Both the position numbers and the translations under genes were made by a program. The notes below the pieces were generated by a model, which did no database searches, had not been told where the DNA came from, and was given only the letters and a program-made list of their open reading frames with translations. DNA of 64,000 bases from Dyadobacter beijingensis DSM 21582 (GTDB lineage: Bacteria; Bacteroidota; Bacteroidia; Cytophagales; Spirosomataceae): assembly GCF_000382205.1 (NCBI RefSeq), contig NZ_KB907788.1, positions 558,001 to 622,000 of the forward strand, read 5' to 3'. This document shows positions 54,704 through 62,807 of this stretch, in pieces (within the stretch, counting starts at the first letter, position 1; each line of letters begins with the position of its first letter).

Positions 54704-55441
54704 CTACTTCTCTCCGCTAAACAACTTCACCGTGTAATCCAGTAATTCGTTCCCGCCGATTTTACCGTGCCCGGGAATCACTACCTTCACATCCGGATAC
54801 TGCGCTTTGATTTTCGTCACCGTTGCGGGCCATGCTTCTACATTGGCGTCGGCGAGGTTGCCTTTTGTGGCATCGACTTCCTTGATCAGGCAGCCGCCGA
54901 ACATGACCTTCTCTGACGGGAAATAGCCGATGATATTGTCGCGCGTATGGCCTTCACCGTAAAACGCCGCTACGACCGCTTTTTTACCCACTTTCAGGTC
55001 CAGCTTGTTGTCGAAACCCTTTTGAGGCACGGGGAATTTGCGTTCCTTATCGTATGCGATTGTTTTGTTTGTGGCATAAGAGGGGATTCCGTGATCGTGA
55101 AATGCTTTCAAACCACCGACGCAATCCTCATGGAAATGCGTGGCTATGACAGCTTTCACCTTACATTTTAAACTATCTTCCACCCATTTGATCACCTTTT
55201 CCGACGTCGCATCGTCGACGGGAGTGTCGAAGATCACCGCCTCGCCTCCGTCGAAAACGATGAGGCCGTTGCAGGGGACTTTGCCGAAACTCTCGGTTTG
55301 CAGGTAAGTAAGATGGTTGTAGGCGTGATCGCTGACTTTCTGGATGACGAGGTCGTCGGTTTTAAAGCTCTTGTCGGGCGTTTGCGCGTGTGTGAGGGTG
55401 TACGTGAGTGCTAGCAGGCCGGCGAGAATGTGTTTTTTCAT
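54704..55441 (-). CDS. Subclass B1-like metallo-beta-lactamase
   Basis: A protein of 245 residues with a signal peptide (ILAGLLALTYTLTHAQ). All B1 zinc ligands are visible: HFHEDC (His-x-His-x-Asp), GEGHTRDN (His), GGCLIKE (Cys, the DCH-site ligand typical of B1), and IPGHGKIGG (His). PCNGLIVFDGGEAVIFDTPVDD is the B1 opening. The length matches BlaB/IND-type enzymes of environmental Bacteroidota. It is expected to hydrolyse beta-lactams, including carbapenems, in the periplasm, but activity is not proven by the sequence. It is a single gene with no mobile element nearby. Confidence 0.9.
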   Translation of the reverse strand: MKKHILAGLLALTYTLTHAQTPDKSFKTDDLVIQKVSDHAYNHLTYLQTESFGKVPCNGLIVFDGGEAVIFDTPVDDATSEKVIKWVEDSLKCKVKAVIATHFHEDCVGGLKAFHDHGIPSYATNKTIAYDKERKFPVPQKGFDNKLDLKVGKKAVVAAFYGEGHTRDNIIGYFPSEKVMFGGCLIKEVDATKGNLADANVEAWPATVTKIKAQYPDVKVVIPGHGKIGGNELLDYTVKLFSGEK

Positions 55442-55499
55442 CGGTTGGTTGGTGAATAGAAGTGAACGGGAGTTTCGGTAGCAAGATAAAGTAAATTGC

Positions 55500-55507
55500 T
55501 ATATTTG
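55500..55507 (+). promoter_or_regulatory. Promoter -7 element (TATATTTG)
   Basis: A full match to TAnnTTTG, 20 nt upstream of the antitoxin ATG at 55528, giving a very short leader. An AT-rich stretch surrounds it. Confidence 0.55.
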
Positions 55508-55527
55508 AATGTACAAACTATATAACC

Positions 55528-55758
55528 ATGACAAAGCAAGCTATCATAGCGCGGACTTTGGAAGCTATCAACCAACTTCCGGTAGATAAGGCGGAGGAAA
55601 TTTCCGATTTCGCGGATTTTGTCCGTAAACGTCATGAGGAACAGCAGCTTACCCAGGGCATTCAATTGCTCATTGAAAATAGCACAGCATTCGATTTCCT
55701 GAAAGACGAAGAGGATGTCTACACACTAGCCGATTTGAAAGAAGTGTATAATGGTTAA
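55528..55758 (+). CDS. Putative antitoxin (DUF2281-like) of a toxin-antitoxin pair
   Basis: A protein of 76 residues: MTKQAIIARTLEAINQLPVDKAEEI, then DFADFVRKRHEEQQLTQG. The LPxxKxxEIxDFxDFxxxR pattern is typical of DUF2281/VapB-like antitoxins. The C-terminal acidic tail (FDFLKDEEDVYTLADLKEVYNG) would bind the toxin. It overlaps the MazF-like gene by 8 nt, so the two proteins are made together. A TAnnTTTG element lies 20 nt upstream, and the pair probably autoregulates. Confidence 0.85.
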   Translation: MTKQAIIARTLEAINQLPVDKAEEISDFADFVRKRHEEQQLTQGIQLLIENSTAFDFLKDEEDVYTLADLKEVYNG

Positions 55759-56071
55759 AGGAGACATTGTACTCATCCCGTTTCCATTTACAGATTTGTC
55801 AGGGAGCAAATTGCGACCTGCGGTAGTTCTTATGGCAGACAAAATGGATGTTACGGTTTGCTTTATCACAAGTCAGATCGGTTGGCAAGAGCCTACTGAT
55901 GTTTTGCTTGTCCCCAATCCTACAAACGGTCTCAAATTGGCGTCACTTATCAGGACGAGTAAAATCGCATCTTTGGACAAAAGGTTGGTAAAAGGGTTAT
56001 TGGGCAGGTTATCGGCCCAGGAGCTGGCCGATCTGAATTCCAAACTAAAAATATTGTTTCAACTCCCGTAG
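55751..56071 (+). CDS. MazF/PemK-family endoribonuclease toxin
   Basis: A protein of 106 residues. Family marks: KGDIVLIPFPFTDLSGSKLRPAVVL at the N-terminus (the beta1-beta2 loop with the conserved Arg-Pro), VCFITSQIGW, and TNGLKLASLIRTSKIASLDKRLV with the Ser/Thr-Lys segment. Toxins of this fold cut mRNA and arrest growth. The overlapping upstream gene is its antitoxin. Length is normal, with no truncation. Confidence 0.88.
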   Translation: MVKGDIVLIPFPFTDLSGSKLRPAVVLMADKMDVTVCFITSQIGWQEPTDVLLVPNPTNGLKLASLIRTSKIASLDKRLVKGLLGRLSAQELADLNSKLKILFQLP

Positions 56072-56075
56072 CCCT

Positions 56076-56438
56076 ATGCAAACACTCTCCACCATCCTCG
56101 TCGCCCTCGTCGCGCTGGAACATCTTTACATTCTCTACATCGAAATGTTCGCCTGGGAGACGAAGGGCAAGGAAACGTTCAAAGGCTCCCTGGCGCCGGA
56201 GTTGTTCAAACCGACCAAAACCCTGGCTGCCAATCAGGGGCTTTACAATGGGTTTCTGGCTGCCGGACTGATCTGGTCGCTGCTGATCGAGGACCATCAT
56301 TGGCGGTTGTATGTGGGCGTTTTCTTTTTGTGCTGCGTGATTGTCGCTGGGATTTACGGGGCTGTGACGGCTAGCAAGAAGATATTTTTTGTGCAGGCGT
56401 TGCCGGCGATTGTAGCGCTGGTGGTGCTGCATTTGTGA
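56076..56438 (+). CDS. DUF1304 family membrane protein
   Basis: A protein of 120 residues with four hydrophobic segments. The opening LVALVALEHLYILYIEMFAWETKGKETF and the motif ANQGLYNGFLAAGLIW are the signature of DUF1304. It is an inner-membrane protein of unknown role. It begins 4 nt after the MazF gene, so it may be transcribed with the toxin-antitoxin pair, though it is not a known part of such modules. Confidence 0.88.
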   Translation: MQTLSTILVALVALEHLYILYIEMFAWETKGKETFKGSLAPELFKPTKTLAANQGLYNGFLAAGLIWSLLIEDHHWRLYVGVFFLCCVIVAGIYGAVTASKKIFFVQALPAIVALVVLHL

Positions 56439-56586
56439 AAGGTAGGTTGCCGAGAGCTGCCGTTTGCGACAGGGTTAATATTCATTTCCAAAAAGTCATC
56501 GATGGAATTGTGTTCGCACGCCGCGGGCATTCTTTTTCATATTTTGAAATTGTCCTGCCAGAAAATGGAAGGGTTGAACGCATAAG

Positions 56587-57174
56587 TTAACCCAAACCTA
56601 AAATCCGGTCTTTGCGACGCCCTATCTGGAAGTGTGTCCAGATGATTGCAATGGTGTTAACCACCAACAGCGCACTCGTGGCGTACAATGCAAACTGGGG
56701 CATGCCAAGGTGGCCGAAGAATGGCGAGAACATGGCGATAAATGCGATTCCGTAAGTAAGTACTGTCCATGCAATCTGGAATTGCAGAACCCGCTTTCCG
56801 AATTCCGCGACGCCGGCAACACTGTTTCGTTTGTAGATCCAAAAAGCAAGCGGCAGGAGCACGTTACCAAACGGCATTACCCAAAGCGACAACGCGGAAA
56901 GGTTCAGCAGTTTCAAAGCCCCCGGATCATCAATAACCGGTGCCGGCGGGATAGCGACGGGGACAGTAAATGTGTCAGCAGAGAAAGTTTCGACTTCTAC
57001 CCCCAGCGCCTGCGCAAGGAGACGAAGTGTCTCACCGCGGGGTATTGTGTCGCCGTTTTCGATGCGTTGCAAAGTGCGCAGGTTAATGCCTGCCATTTCG
57101 GCCAGCGCTTCCTGCGAAAGGCCTTTGCTTTTGCGCAAGGTGCGTATTTTTTCGGCGATGGTTTGTTTGCTCAT
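56587..57174 (-). CDS. HTH (XRE) regulator with DUF4870-like membrane domain
   Basis: A protein of 195 residues. The N-terminal ~65 residues form a Cro/C1 helix-turn-helix (IRTLRKSKGLSQEALAEMAGINLRTLQRIENGDTIPRGETLRLLAQAL). A linker follows, then four hydrophobic segments at about 95-190 (LSLWVMPFGNVLLPLAFWIYKR, LQFQIAWTVLTYGIAFIAMF) like DUF4870. This is a membrane-bound transcription regulator; the signal and targets are unknown. It is a single gene, convergent with the DUF1304 gene. Confidence 0.88.
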   Translation of the reverse strand: MSKQTIAEKIRTLRKSKGLSQEALAEMAGINLRTLQRIENGDTIPRGETLRLLAQALGVEVETFSADTFTVPVAIPPAPVIDDPGALKLLNLSALSLWVMPFGNVLLPLAFWIYKRNSVAGVAEFGKRVLQFQIAWTVLTYGIAFIAMFSPFFGHLGMPQFALYATSALLVVNTIAIIWTHFQIGRRKDRILGLG

Positions 57175-57260
57175 GTTGAAGTTGTTTTGCCCAAATTTAC
57201 CCTTTTGGAAGTATGAATGATAGCGGCATTTTTACGGCATTTGCCGAAACAGTCGGCGAA

Positions 57261-57587
57261 TCAGCTTCTATTGTTTTTGTAATGGCTTGAATTCTGACAT
57301 TCCGCAAGCGCCTTTAAATCATCCCACCGGTCTTCAATGATCGCCTCCTTCTTTTTCCGGCTCCAACCCTTCACCTGTTTTTCAGAGGCAATGGCCTGTC
57401 TTACATCCTGGAATTCGTACGAGAACACAATTTCAACGGGCCGTCGTGTAAAAGTATACGATCCGGAATCCTTACCAGAGTTATGCTCCGCCAGCCGCCA
57501 CTCCAGACCACTGGTGACGCCAGTATAGGCTGACATGGCCATACGGTGGCACATTCTCTTGAAATCTTCCCCATTCCTCCCCTCCAT
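57261..57587 (-). CDS. GIY-YIG nuclease-like protein with altered N-terminus
   Basis: A protein of 108 residues. The second half of the motif is clear: AYTGVTSGLEWRLAEHNSGKD, then YTFTRRPVEIVFSYEF, the Glu in AIASEKQVKGWSRKKKEAIIE. The first half, normally YYVYIL about ten residues before YTG, is replaced by a different sequence (DFKRMCHRMAMS). No other frame upstream supplies it. The protein may be inactive or use a different core. Small GIY-YIG proteins of this type have no settled role. Confidence 0.75.
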   Translation of the reverse strand: MEGRNGEDFKRMCHRMAMSAYTGVTSGLEWRLAEHNSGKDSGSYTFTRRPVEIVFSYEFQDVRQAIASEKQVKGWSRKKKEAIIEDRWDDLKALAECQNSSHYKNNRS

Positions 57588-57630
57588 TCATTATATTTAA
57601 GCATCATCAAAAAACTTTCACTCCGTTCCT

Positions 57631-59880
57631 ATGCATCACCTTTTCAAAAGAACATTTATTCCAATACTACTTTCCGGACTGGCAGCGGTGCCTTCGCTCG
57701 CACAGCAACAGCCATCGCTTCTCGGCTTCGGTACCGAGGCAGCGAAGAAGGAGCTCGACCTCGAAGCCGCGTTCGATAAACAATTACAGGCTAACAATCT
57801 GCGGGACTGGATGAAGCGCATGACCGCCTTCCCGCACCAGCTGGGCTCGCCGTACGGCCTCAATAATGCGCTTTTTCTGCGCGACAAGCTTGTTTCATGG
57901 GGTTTCGATGCGCGGCTCGATACGGTGCATGTGCTTTTCCCGATGCCCAAAGTGCGGATACTGGAATTGACCGAACCGACGAAATTCAAGGCTTCGCTGA
58001 CGGAAAAACCATTGAAAGAGGACGCCACATCGGCGCAAACGAAGGATGTACTGCCGCCGTACCACGCGTTTTCAGCCAATGGCGATGTGACGGCCGAGCT
58101 CGTTTTCGTCAATTATGGCGTGCCGGATGATTATGAGGAGCTCGCGAAGCTAGGCGTGGACGTGAAGGGCAAGATCGTGATTGCCAAATACGGCGGTTCG
58201 TGGAGGGGCATTAAGCCGAAAGTCGCGTACGAGCATGGTGCGATCGGCTGCATTATTTATTCCGATCCGAAGGAGGACGGCTATTTCCAGGGCGACGTAT
58301 ATCCCAAAGGGGCATTTAAAAACGAGTCGGGCGTGCAGCGCGGGTCGGTGGTGGATTTGCCGTTGGCGCCGGGCGATCCGCTCACCAATGGTTTTGTGGC
58401 CGACGCGCAGCACAAGCGGCTGTCGTTGGAAGAGGCACCTGCGATGATGAAGATTCCCGTGCTGCCGATTTCCTACGGCGATGCATTGCCGCTGCTCAAA
58501 GCATTGGGCGGTCAGGTAGCGCCCGCGACGTGGCGGGGCGCATTGCCGATCACCTACCACGTCGGCCCCGGCCCGGCAAAGGTGCATTTGAAGCTGGAAT
58601 TCAATTTCGATATCGTGCCTTGCTACAACGTGATCGCGACGCTGAAAGGCAGCGAGTTTCCCGACCAATGGGTGATCCGCGGTAACCACCACGACGCCTG
58701 GGTATTCGGTGCAGCCGACCCGGTGAGCGGTGCCGTGGCCGAACTGGAAGAAGCGCGGGCATTGGGTGAGCTCGTCAAAACGGGCTGGAAACCGAAGCGT
58801 ACCATCGTCTACTGCTGGTGGGACGGCGAGGAGCCCGGCCTGCTCGGCTCGACGGAATGGGTAGAGAAATACCAATCTATTTTGAAGGAAAAGGCCGTTG
58901 TTTATCTCAATTCGGATGGAAACGGCCGCGGGTACCTGGGTGCGGGCGGGTCGCATACGCTTGAAAAATTCGTGAACCAGGTAGGCCGCGACGTCACCGA
59001 CCCCGAAAAAGGCACGAGTGTGATCGAGCGCCTGCGCTCACGTACGATCCTGAACGGCTCGCCGACCGCCAAACAGGAAGCCCGCTCCCGCACCGACCTG
59101 CGCATTGGCGCGCTGGGTTCCGGTTCTGACTATACGCCGTTTATCCAGCACCTCGGCATTGCCTCGCTCAATATCGGTTATGGCGGCGAAGACGCCGGCG
59201 GCGACTACCACTCCATTTTCGATTCCTACGACCATTACACCCGTTTCAAGGACGGCGACTTTGCCTACGGCGTAACGCTCGCCAAAACCCTCGGCCGTTC
59301 CGTCCTCCGCTTCGCCAATGCCGACGTGCTACCCTTCGATTTCAGCAACTTCGCAAACACGGTGCAAGGATATACTGCGGAAGTAAAAAAGGAGCTCGAA
59401 GCCGCGCGCACCAAAGCGGAAGATCACAACAAAGTGCTTGGCGAAGGCCGCTTCGAAGCTGCGGCTGATCCCAAAGACCCATTTGTGAACCCTGCCGTTG
59501 AATCGGTGGCACCCTACCTCAACTTCGCGCCGCTGGATAATGCATTGGTGAGGTTGGAACAAAGCGCGAAGGCATTTGCTTCGGCATCCTCGAAATTCTC
59601 CGCACTTCCCGCTGACAAGTTGAAGGAGTTGAATGAGATTTTGTACAAAACAGAAAGGAAGCTGATTCATGCGGATGGATTGCCTCGTCGGCCCTGGTAC
59701 CGGCATCAGATTTATGCTCCTGGGTTTTATACGGGGTATGGGGTGAAGACTTTGCCGATGATCCGGGAGGCGATTGAGCAGAAGAATTGGAAGGAGGCTG
59801 AGGAGGGGATTTTGCGGGTTAGTGGGGTTTTGGAGGGGTTTGTTGGGGAGGTTGAGAAGGCGAGTGGGGTGGGGAGATAA
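57631..59880 (+). CDS. M28-family metallopeptidase with PA domain (glutamate carboxypeptidase II-like), exported
   Basis: A protein of 749 residues with a signal peptide (FIPILLSGLAAVPSLAQ). A PA domain lies at about 150-290 (DVKGKIVIAKYGGSWRGIKPKVAYEHGAIGCIIYSDP). The M28 zinc core follows: GNHHDAWVFGAADPVSG with the first His and bridging Asp, WWDGEEPGLLGSTEW with the catalytic Glu pair, LNSDG, and GGDYHSIFDSYDHYTRF with the last His. A helical dimerisation domain ends the protein. It cleaves C-terminal residues or dipeptides from peptides outside the cytoplasm. It is the last GC-rich gene before the AT-rich region. Confidence 0.92.
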   Translation: MHHLFKRTFIPILLSGLAAVPSLAQQQPSLLGFGTEAAKKELDLEAAFDKQLQANNLRDWMKRMTAFPHQLGSPYGLNNALFLRDKLVSWGFDARLDTVHVLFPMPKVRILELTEPTKFKASLTEKPLKEDATSAQTKDVLPPYHAFSANGDVTAELVFVNYGVPDDYEELAKLGVDVKGKIVIAKYGGSWRGIKPKVAYEHGAIGCIIYSDPKEDGYFQGDVYPKGAFKNESGVQRGSVVDLPLAPGDPLTNGFVADAQHKRLSLEEAPAMMKIPVLPISYGDALPLLKALGGQVAPATWRGALPITYHVGPGPAKVHLKLEFNFDIVPCYNVIATLKGSEFPDQWVIRGNHHDAWVFGAADPVSGAVAELEEARALGELVKTGWKPKRTIVYCWWDGEEPGLLGSTEWVEKYQSILKEKAVVYLNSDGNGRGYLGAGGSHTLEKFVNQVGRDVTDPEKGTSVIERLRSRTILNGSPTAKQEARSRTDLRIGALGSGSDYTPFIQHLGIASLNIGYGGEDAGGDYHSIFDSYDHYTRFKDGDFAYGVTLAKTLGRSVLRFANADVLPFDFSNFANTVQGYTAEVKKELEAARTKAEDHNKVLGEGRFEAAADPKDPFVNPAVESVAPYLNFAPLDNALVRLEQSAKAFASASSKFSALPADKLKELNEILYKTERKLIHADGLPRRPWYRHQIYAPGFYTGYGVKTLPMIREAIEQKNWKEAEEGILRVSGVLEGFVGEVEKASGVGR

Positions 59881-60285
59881 TTGCATCGACGGCTCTATCG
59901 GGTGTGCCTCTTAATCGCGATCTTAGCCTGACCTAATTTTGTTTTTTGAGGTGGAGGTAGGGTGAAGGTAAGTTGATCTTTGACAGGGACTGGTCATCGT
60001 TGTCGACATATATCACTCTTACCTAGTGTAAACAGAGCTTAGTTGCAAAAACGTGATACTAAATTTCTCGCAAGATATCCATGTGCAGATAACAAATTAA
60101 TAAACTGTATCTTATTGAAATTCAGAGCTTTGTTTAGGTCCCGGGATTGCTGAATTTTTATGATCCATAAAGTAGGCGTATGAGTATAGACTGGTGTTTA
60201 GGGCCTTTTTAGAAAAAAATAAATCAAGTTCAGTAAATTGCTATATAAATTATAACGTCCTCTAAATAAGTTAACTAGAACAAAA
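59881..60285. other. AT-rich intergenic boundary region
   Basis: About 405 nt with no open frame of note, no tRNA-like cloverleaf and no repeat array seen. Base composition falls sharply here compared with the peptidase gene before it. A near-TATA stretch (TTGCTATATAAATTATAACG, 60238-60257) sits 28 nt upstream of the next ATG and is the best promoter candidate. This is the likely left edge of an acquired segment. Confidence 0.6.
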
Positions 60286-61215
60286 ATGTTAAAAGGTCAA
60301 TTAAGTGCGGAAACTTTTAGTTATAGAGATAGTCATCGATTTACAGATACAAATTATATTCTGGTTGTTAAAGATGAAGAATTTCCAAATAATAGTTTGA
60401 TCTCTATTTTTTACAACAGCAGCGGGAAACTCATTGATATTGATGAATACGAAATGGGCGACCGAATATTGGCAACGAAGAATATGTTGATGGATATTCC
60501 TCCTCTTAGCGAGCGGTTTTCACTTCATCAATTGGTTAAAATTTCTTCTGGGACAATTATTAAAAACGAAAAATATTACGATGGTTCGACGTTTCCTAAA
60601 AGTATTACTTTCCACACAAACGTCAATGCGCTTAGAGAGAATGAGGTAATCGAAATATTCGAAGGTATTGTGAGTGAAGAAAGCGCAATTTTTGAGCTTA
60701 ACGAAATCGCTCTTAACAACTTATTAAAAGATTACATTCAAACTAATAACTCGTTCTTTGTTTTAGATAATGGTAGTTTGACGGGACCATTTAAGGTCAA
60801 AAATACCGATACGTCTGGAAATTTTATTGTTGAGAAAAGTTCGTGGATTGCATTCGGTGATTATGAGTACACCGACCACACTTACGTTCAATTTGAGGCG
60901 AACCATATCACTAGAAAGATAATTATCCCTTCAATTGCAAAGTTGAATATTATAAAGGAAAAAGATTTTTTAACCAATAACGAACTAATTAAAAAGTTTG
61001 AAAATCGCTTGTCCAGAACTCCTGAACTTTATTCTGTTACCGAGATTGAGAGAATTTTAGATGTTACAAGAAAGGTGGTGTCCAATTCTCTATCCGAAAA
61101 CAGAGAAGAGGAGCGACGATTAAGGGATATATTGTTGCGTGGTGAACAAGGTTTGTTATCTAACATAGACATTGCCAACCTAATCCAGAAATTCCTCTCG
61201 TCAAATCTGAGATAG
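60286..61215 (+). CDS. N-terminal part of a coiled-coil McrB-like protein (probably split by a frameshift)
   Basis: A frame of 309 residues, AT-rich, no signal peptide. It contains beta-rich segments (NYILVVKDEEFPNNSLISIFYN, NSFFVLDNGSLTGPFKV) and a helical end (IDVTRKV-like helix, then LLSNIDIANLIQKF). No family is recognised for residues 1-290. The stop at 61213-61215 is followed at once, in the -1 frame open from 61164, by coiled-coil sequence that leads into the next ATPase. Adding one A to the AAA at 61189-61191 would join both parts as IQKIPLVKSEIERLELT, giving a single protein of about 840 residues. Confidence 0.7.
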   Translation: MLKGQLSAETFSYRDSHRFTDTNYILVVKDEEFPNNSLISIFYNSSGKLIDIDEYEMGDRILATKNMLMDIPPLSERFSLHQLVKISSGTIIKNEKYYDGSTFPKSITFHTNVNALRENEVIEIFEGIVSEESAIFELNEIALNNLLKDYIQTNNSFFVLDNGSLTGPFKVKNTDTSGNFIVEKSSWIAFGDYEYTDHTYVQFEANHITRKIIIPSIAKLNIIKEKDFLTNNELIKKFENRLSRTPELYSVTEIERILDVTRKVVSNSLSENREEERRLRDILLRGEQGLLSNIDIANLIQKFLSSNLR

Positions 61216-61268
61216 AACGATTAGAGCTTACAAGGCATAACTTAGCGAAAGATATTCAAAAGATTGAA

Positions 61269-62807
61269 GTGAGTAAACTATCAATCGAGCAGGAACTTAA
61301 TATCAGTCGCGACAATTTAGAACAATTAAGGGAGGAAATTAAGGATATAGAAAAATTCAAAGCGGAAGAGTTGAGGAAACAAAAAATTAGTCTGGAAGAT
61401 GAGATTGTGCAGTTGGAAGAAAAAAAACTTAATATTGATCAAGAAATTGAAAGAGAGCGGGAGAATAAATCAAACCAAATAAATGAACTAGAAGTAACAA
61501 TTAAATATTTGGAAAGAACGATGGATTCATTGCGGGTCGGAATACAAACTCTTCAAGAGAATTTTACTGATGAGCAGAAGTCAGCTCACAAAAAATTGCA
61601 AGAGCTGTTAGTGTTGAATCAGCACTATAATATTCTTAGTGGAAGAGATTTTGATTCACGTGGAGAGGAGAGTCAACAGCAATTTCAAAGCCATGAAATT
61701 CTCGAAGAAGATCAAGTCAATATGGATAGATTTGAATTATATAAGAAATTGAAGGATGAATTTGTTGGAATCCTTAGTAAAAATAACAGAAAATTTGACT
61801 CACATTTCATTGATAATATATTGATATCTGTGCATCAAGGGACCTTAACGCTTTTCGCCGGAATGCCCGGGAGTGGAAAAACATCATTAGTCAGGATATT
61901 GATGAGTGCCTTGGCACCTAAAGAGCGAATACGAGAAGTTTCTGTTGGAAAGGGATGGACCTCACAGAAGGACCTGATTGGTTTTTTTAACCCTTTATCT
62001 AAAAAATTTCACTCGTCATCAACAAACGTTTACAGCCTTCTGAAGCAACTTGATTGGGAACATGAGAAAGGTTTATTTAACAAATCACCTATGTCTTATA
62101 TTCTTTTGGATGAGGCAAATCTCAGCCCATTGGAACATTATTGGTCAGCATTCTATAACCTAACGGATAATGTAGCAAATACAGGTGCTGGGATGAAAAT
62201 CTTTTTAGGTAATTCTGAGACAATTGAGTATTCGAATAATTTACGTTTTATTGGGACTATCAATTATGATCAAACGACAGAAGAACTGTCACCACGTGTG
62301 GTTGATCGCGTTAATATAATTCGGATGGAGAGTCAGCGTTCATTCGATATTGCCAAAATAACAGATTCTGATATAGATAGTATAAAACTTTCATTCGGTA
62401 AATGTCGAGAAATTTTCGGGTTGTTGGACTACTCAAATAAGCTTGATATTTCGATTGATGAAGATTTTGAAGTTCGATTTTCTCAAATTTTGAAGAAATT
62501 TGAGGACTTGCGGATATTTGTAAGCCATAGAGTTCAAATTGCTATTAGGCGATATTGTAAGGTTGCAAAAAATTTGATGTATGAACAGAACAAACCACTG
62601 GATTACTGTATAGCTCAGCGACTTTTACCGCTGATAAAGGTTCAAGGAGCAAGAGCAAAGTCGAAATTGAAAGAGCTCAGGACGTTACTTGACGACAATA
62701 AGTACGATATATCATCAAGAATTCTGAACGAAATAATTATGATCGGTGAGGAAGGGGAAATGTTTCAAGATGATTTCAACTACTTTTTGACTTTATCTCA
62801 TGTTTAG
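61269..62807 (+). CDS. Coiled-coil AAA+ ATPase, McrB-like
   Basis: A frame of 512 residues from a GTG start; the same frame is open upstream to 61164, so the start is uncertain. Residues 1-120 are a charged coiled coil (LEQLREEIKDIEKFKAEEL). The AAA+ core has Walker A GMPGSGKTS at 198-206, Walker B YILLDEANLSP at 277-287, a sensor FIGTINYD at 327-334 and TTEELSPRVVDR with arginine-finger candidates. The classical McrB MNTxD motif is replaced by INYD, as in McrB relatives paired with DUF2357 proteins. It probably powers a nuclease complex with the next gene, which it overlaps by 8 nt. Confidence 0.85.
   Translation: MSKLSIEQELNISRDNLEQLREEIKDIEKFKAEELRKQKISLEDEIVQLEEKKLNIDQEIERERENKSNQINELEVTIKYLERTMDSLRVGIQTLQENFTDEQKSAHKKLQELLVLNQHYNILSGRDFDSRGEESQQQFQSHEILEEDQVNMDRFELYKKLKDEFVGILSKNNRKFDSHFIDNILISVHQGTLTLFAGMPGSGKTSLVRILMSALAPKERIREVSVGKGWTSQKDLIGFFNPLSKKFHSSSTNVYSLLKQLDWEHEKGLFNKSPMSYILLDEANLSPLEHYWSAFYNLTDNVANTGAGMKIFLGNSETIEYSNNLRFIGTINYDQTTEELSPRVVDRVNIIRMESQRSFDIAKITDSDIDSIKLSFGKCREIFGLLDYSNKLDISIDEDFEVRFSQILKKFEDLRIFVSHRVQIAIRRYCKVAKNLMYEQNKPLDYCIAQRLLPLIKVQGARAKSKLKELRTLLDDNKYDISSRILNEIIMIGEEGEMFQDDFNYFLTLSHV

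Noticed and set aside
59881..60285. tRNA attachment site or integrase at the edge of the AT-rich region
   Set aside because: No tRNA-like sequence, direct repeat or integrase gene could be found in the visible part. The right-hand edge lies outside the window, so the island boundary remains open.
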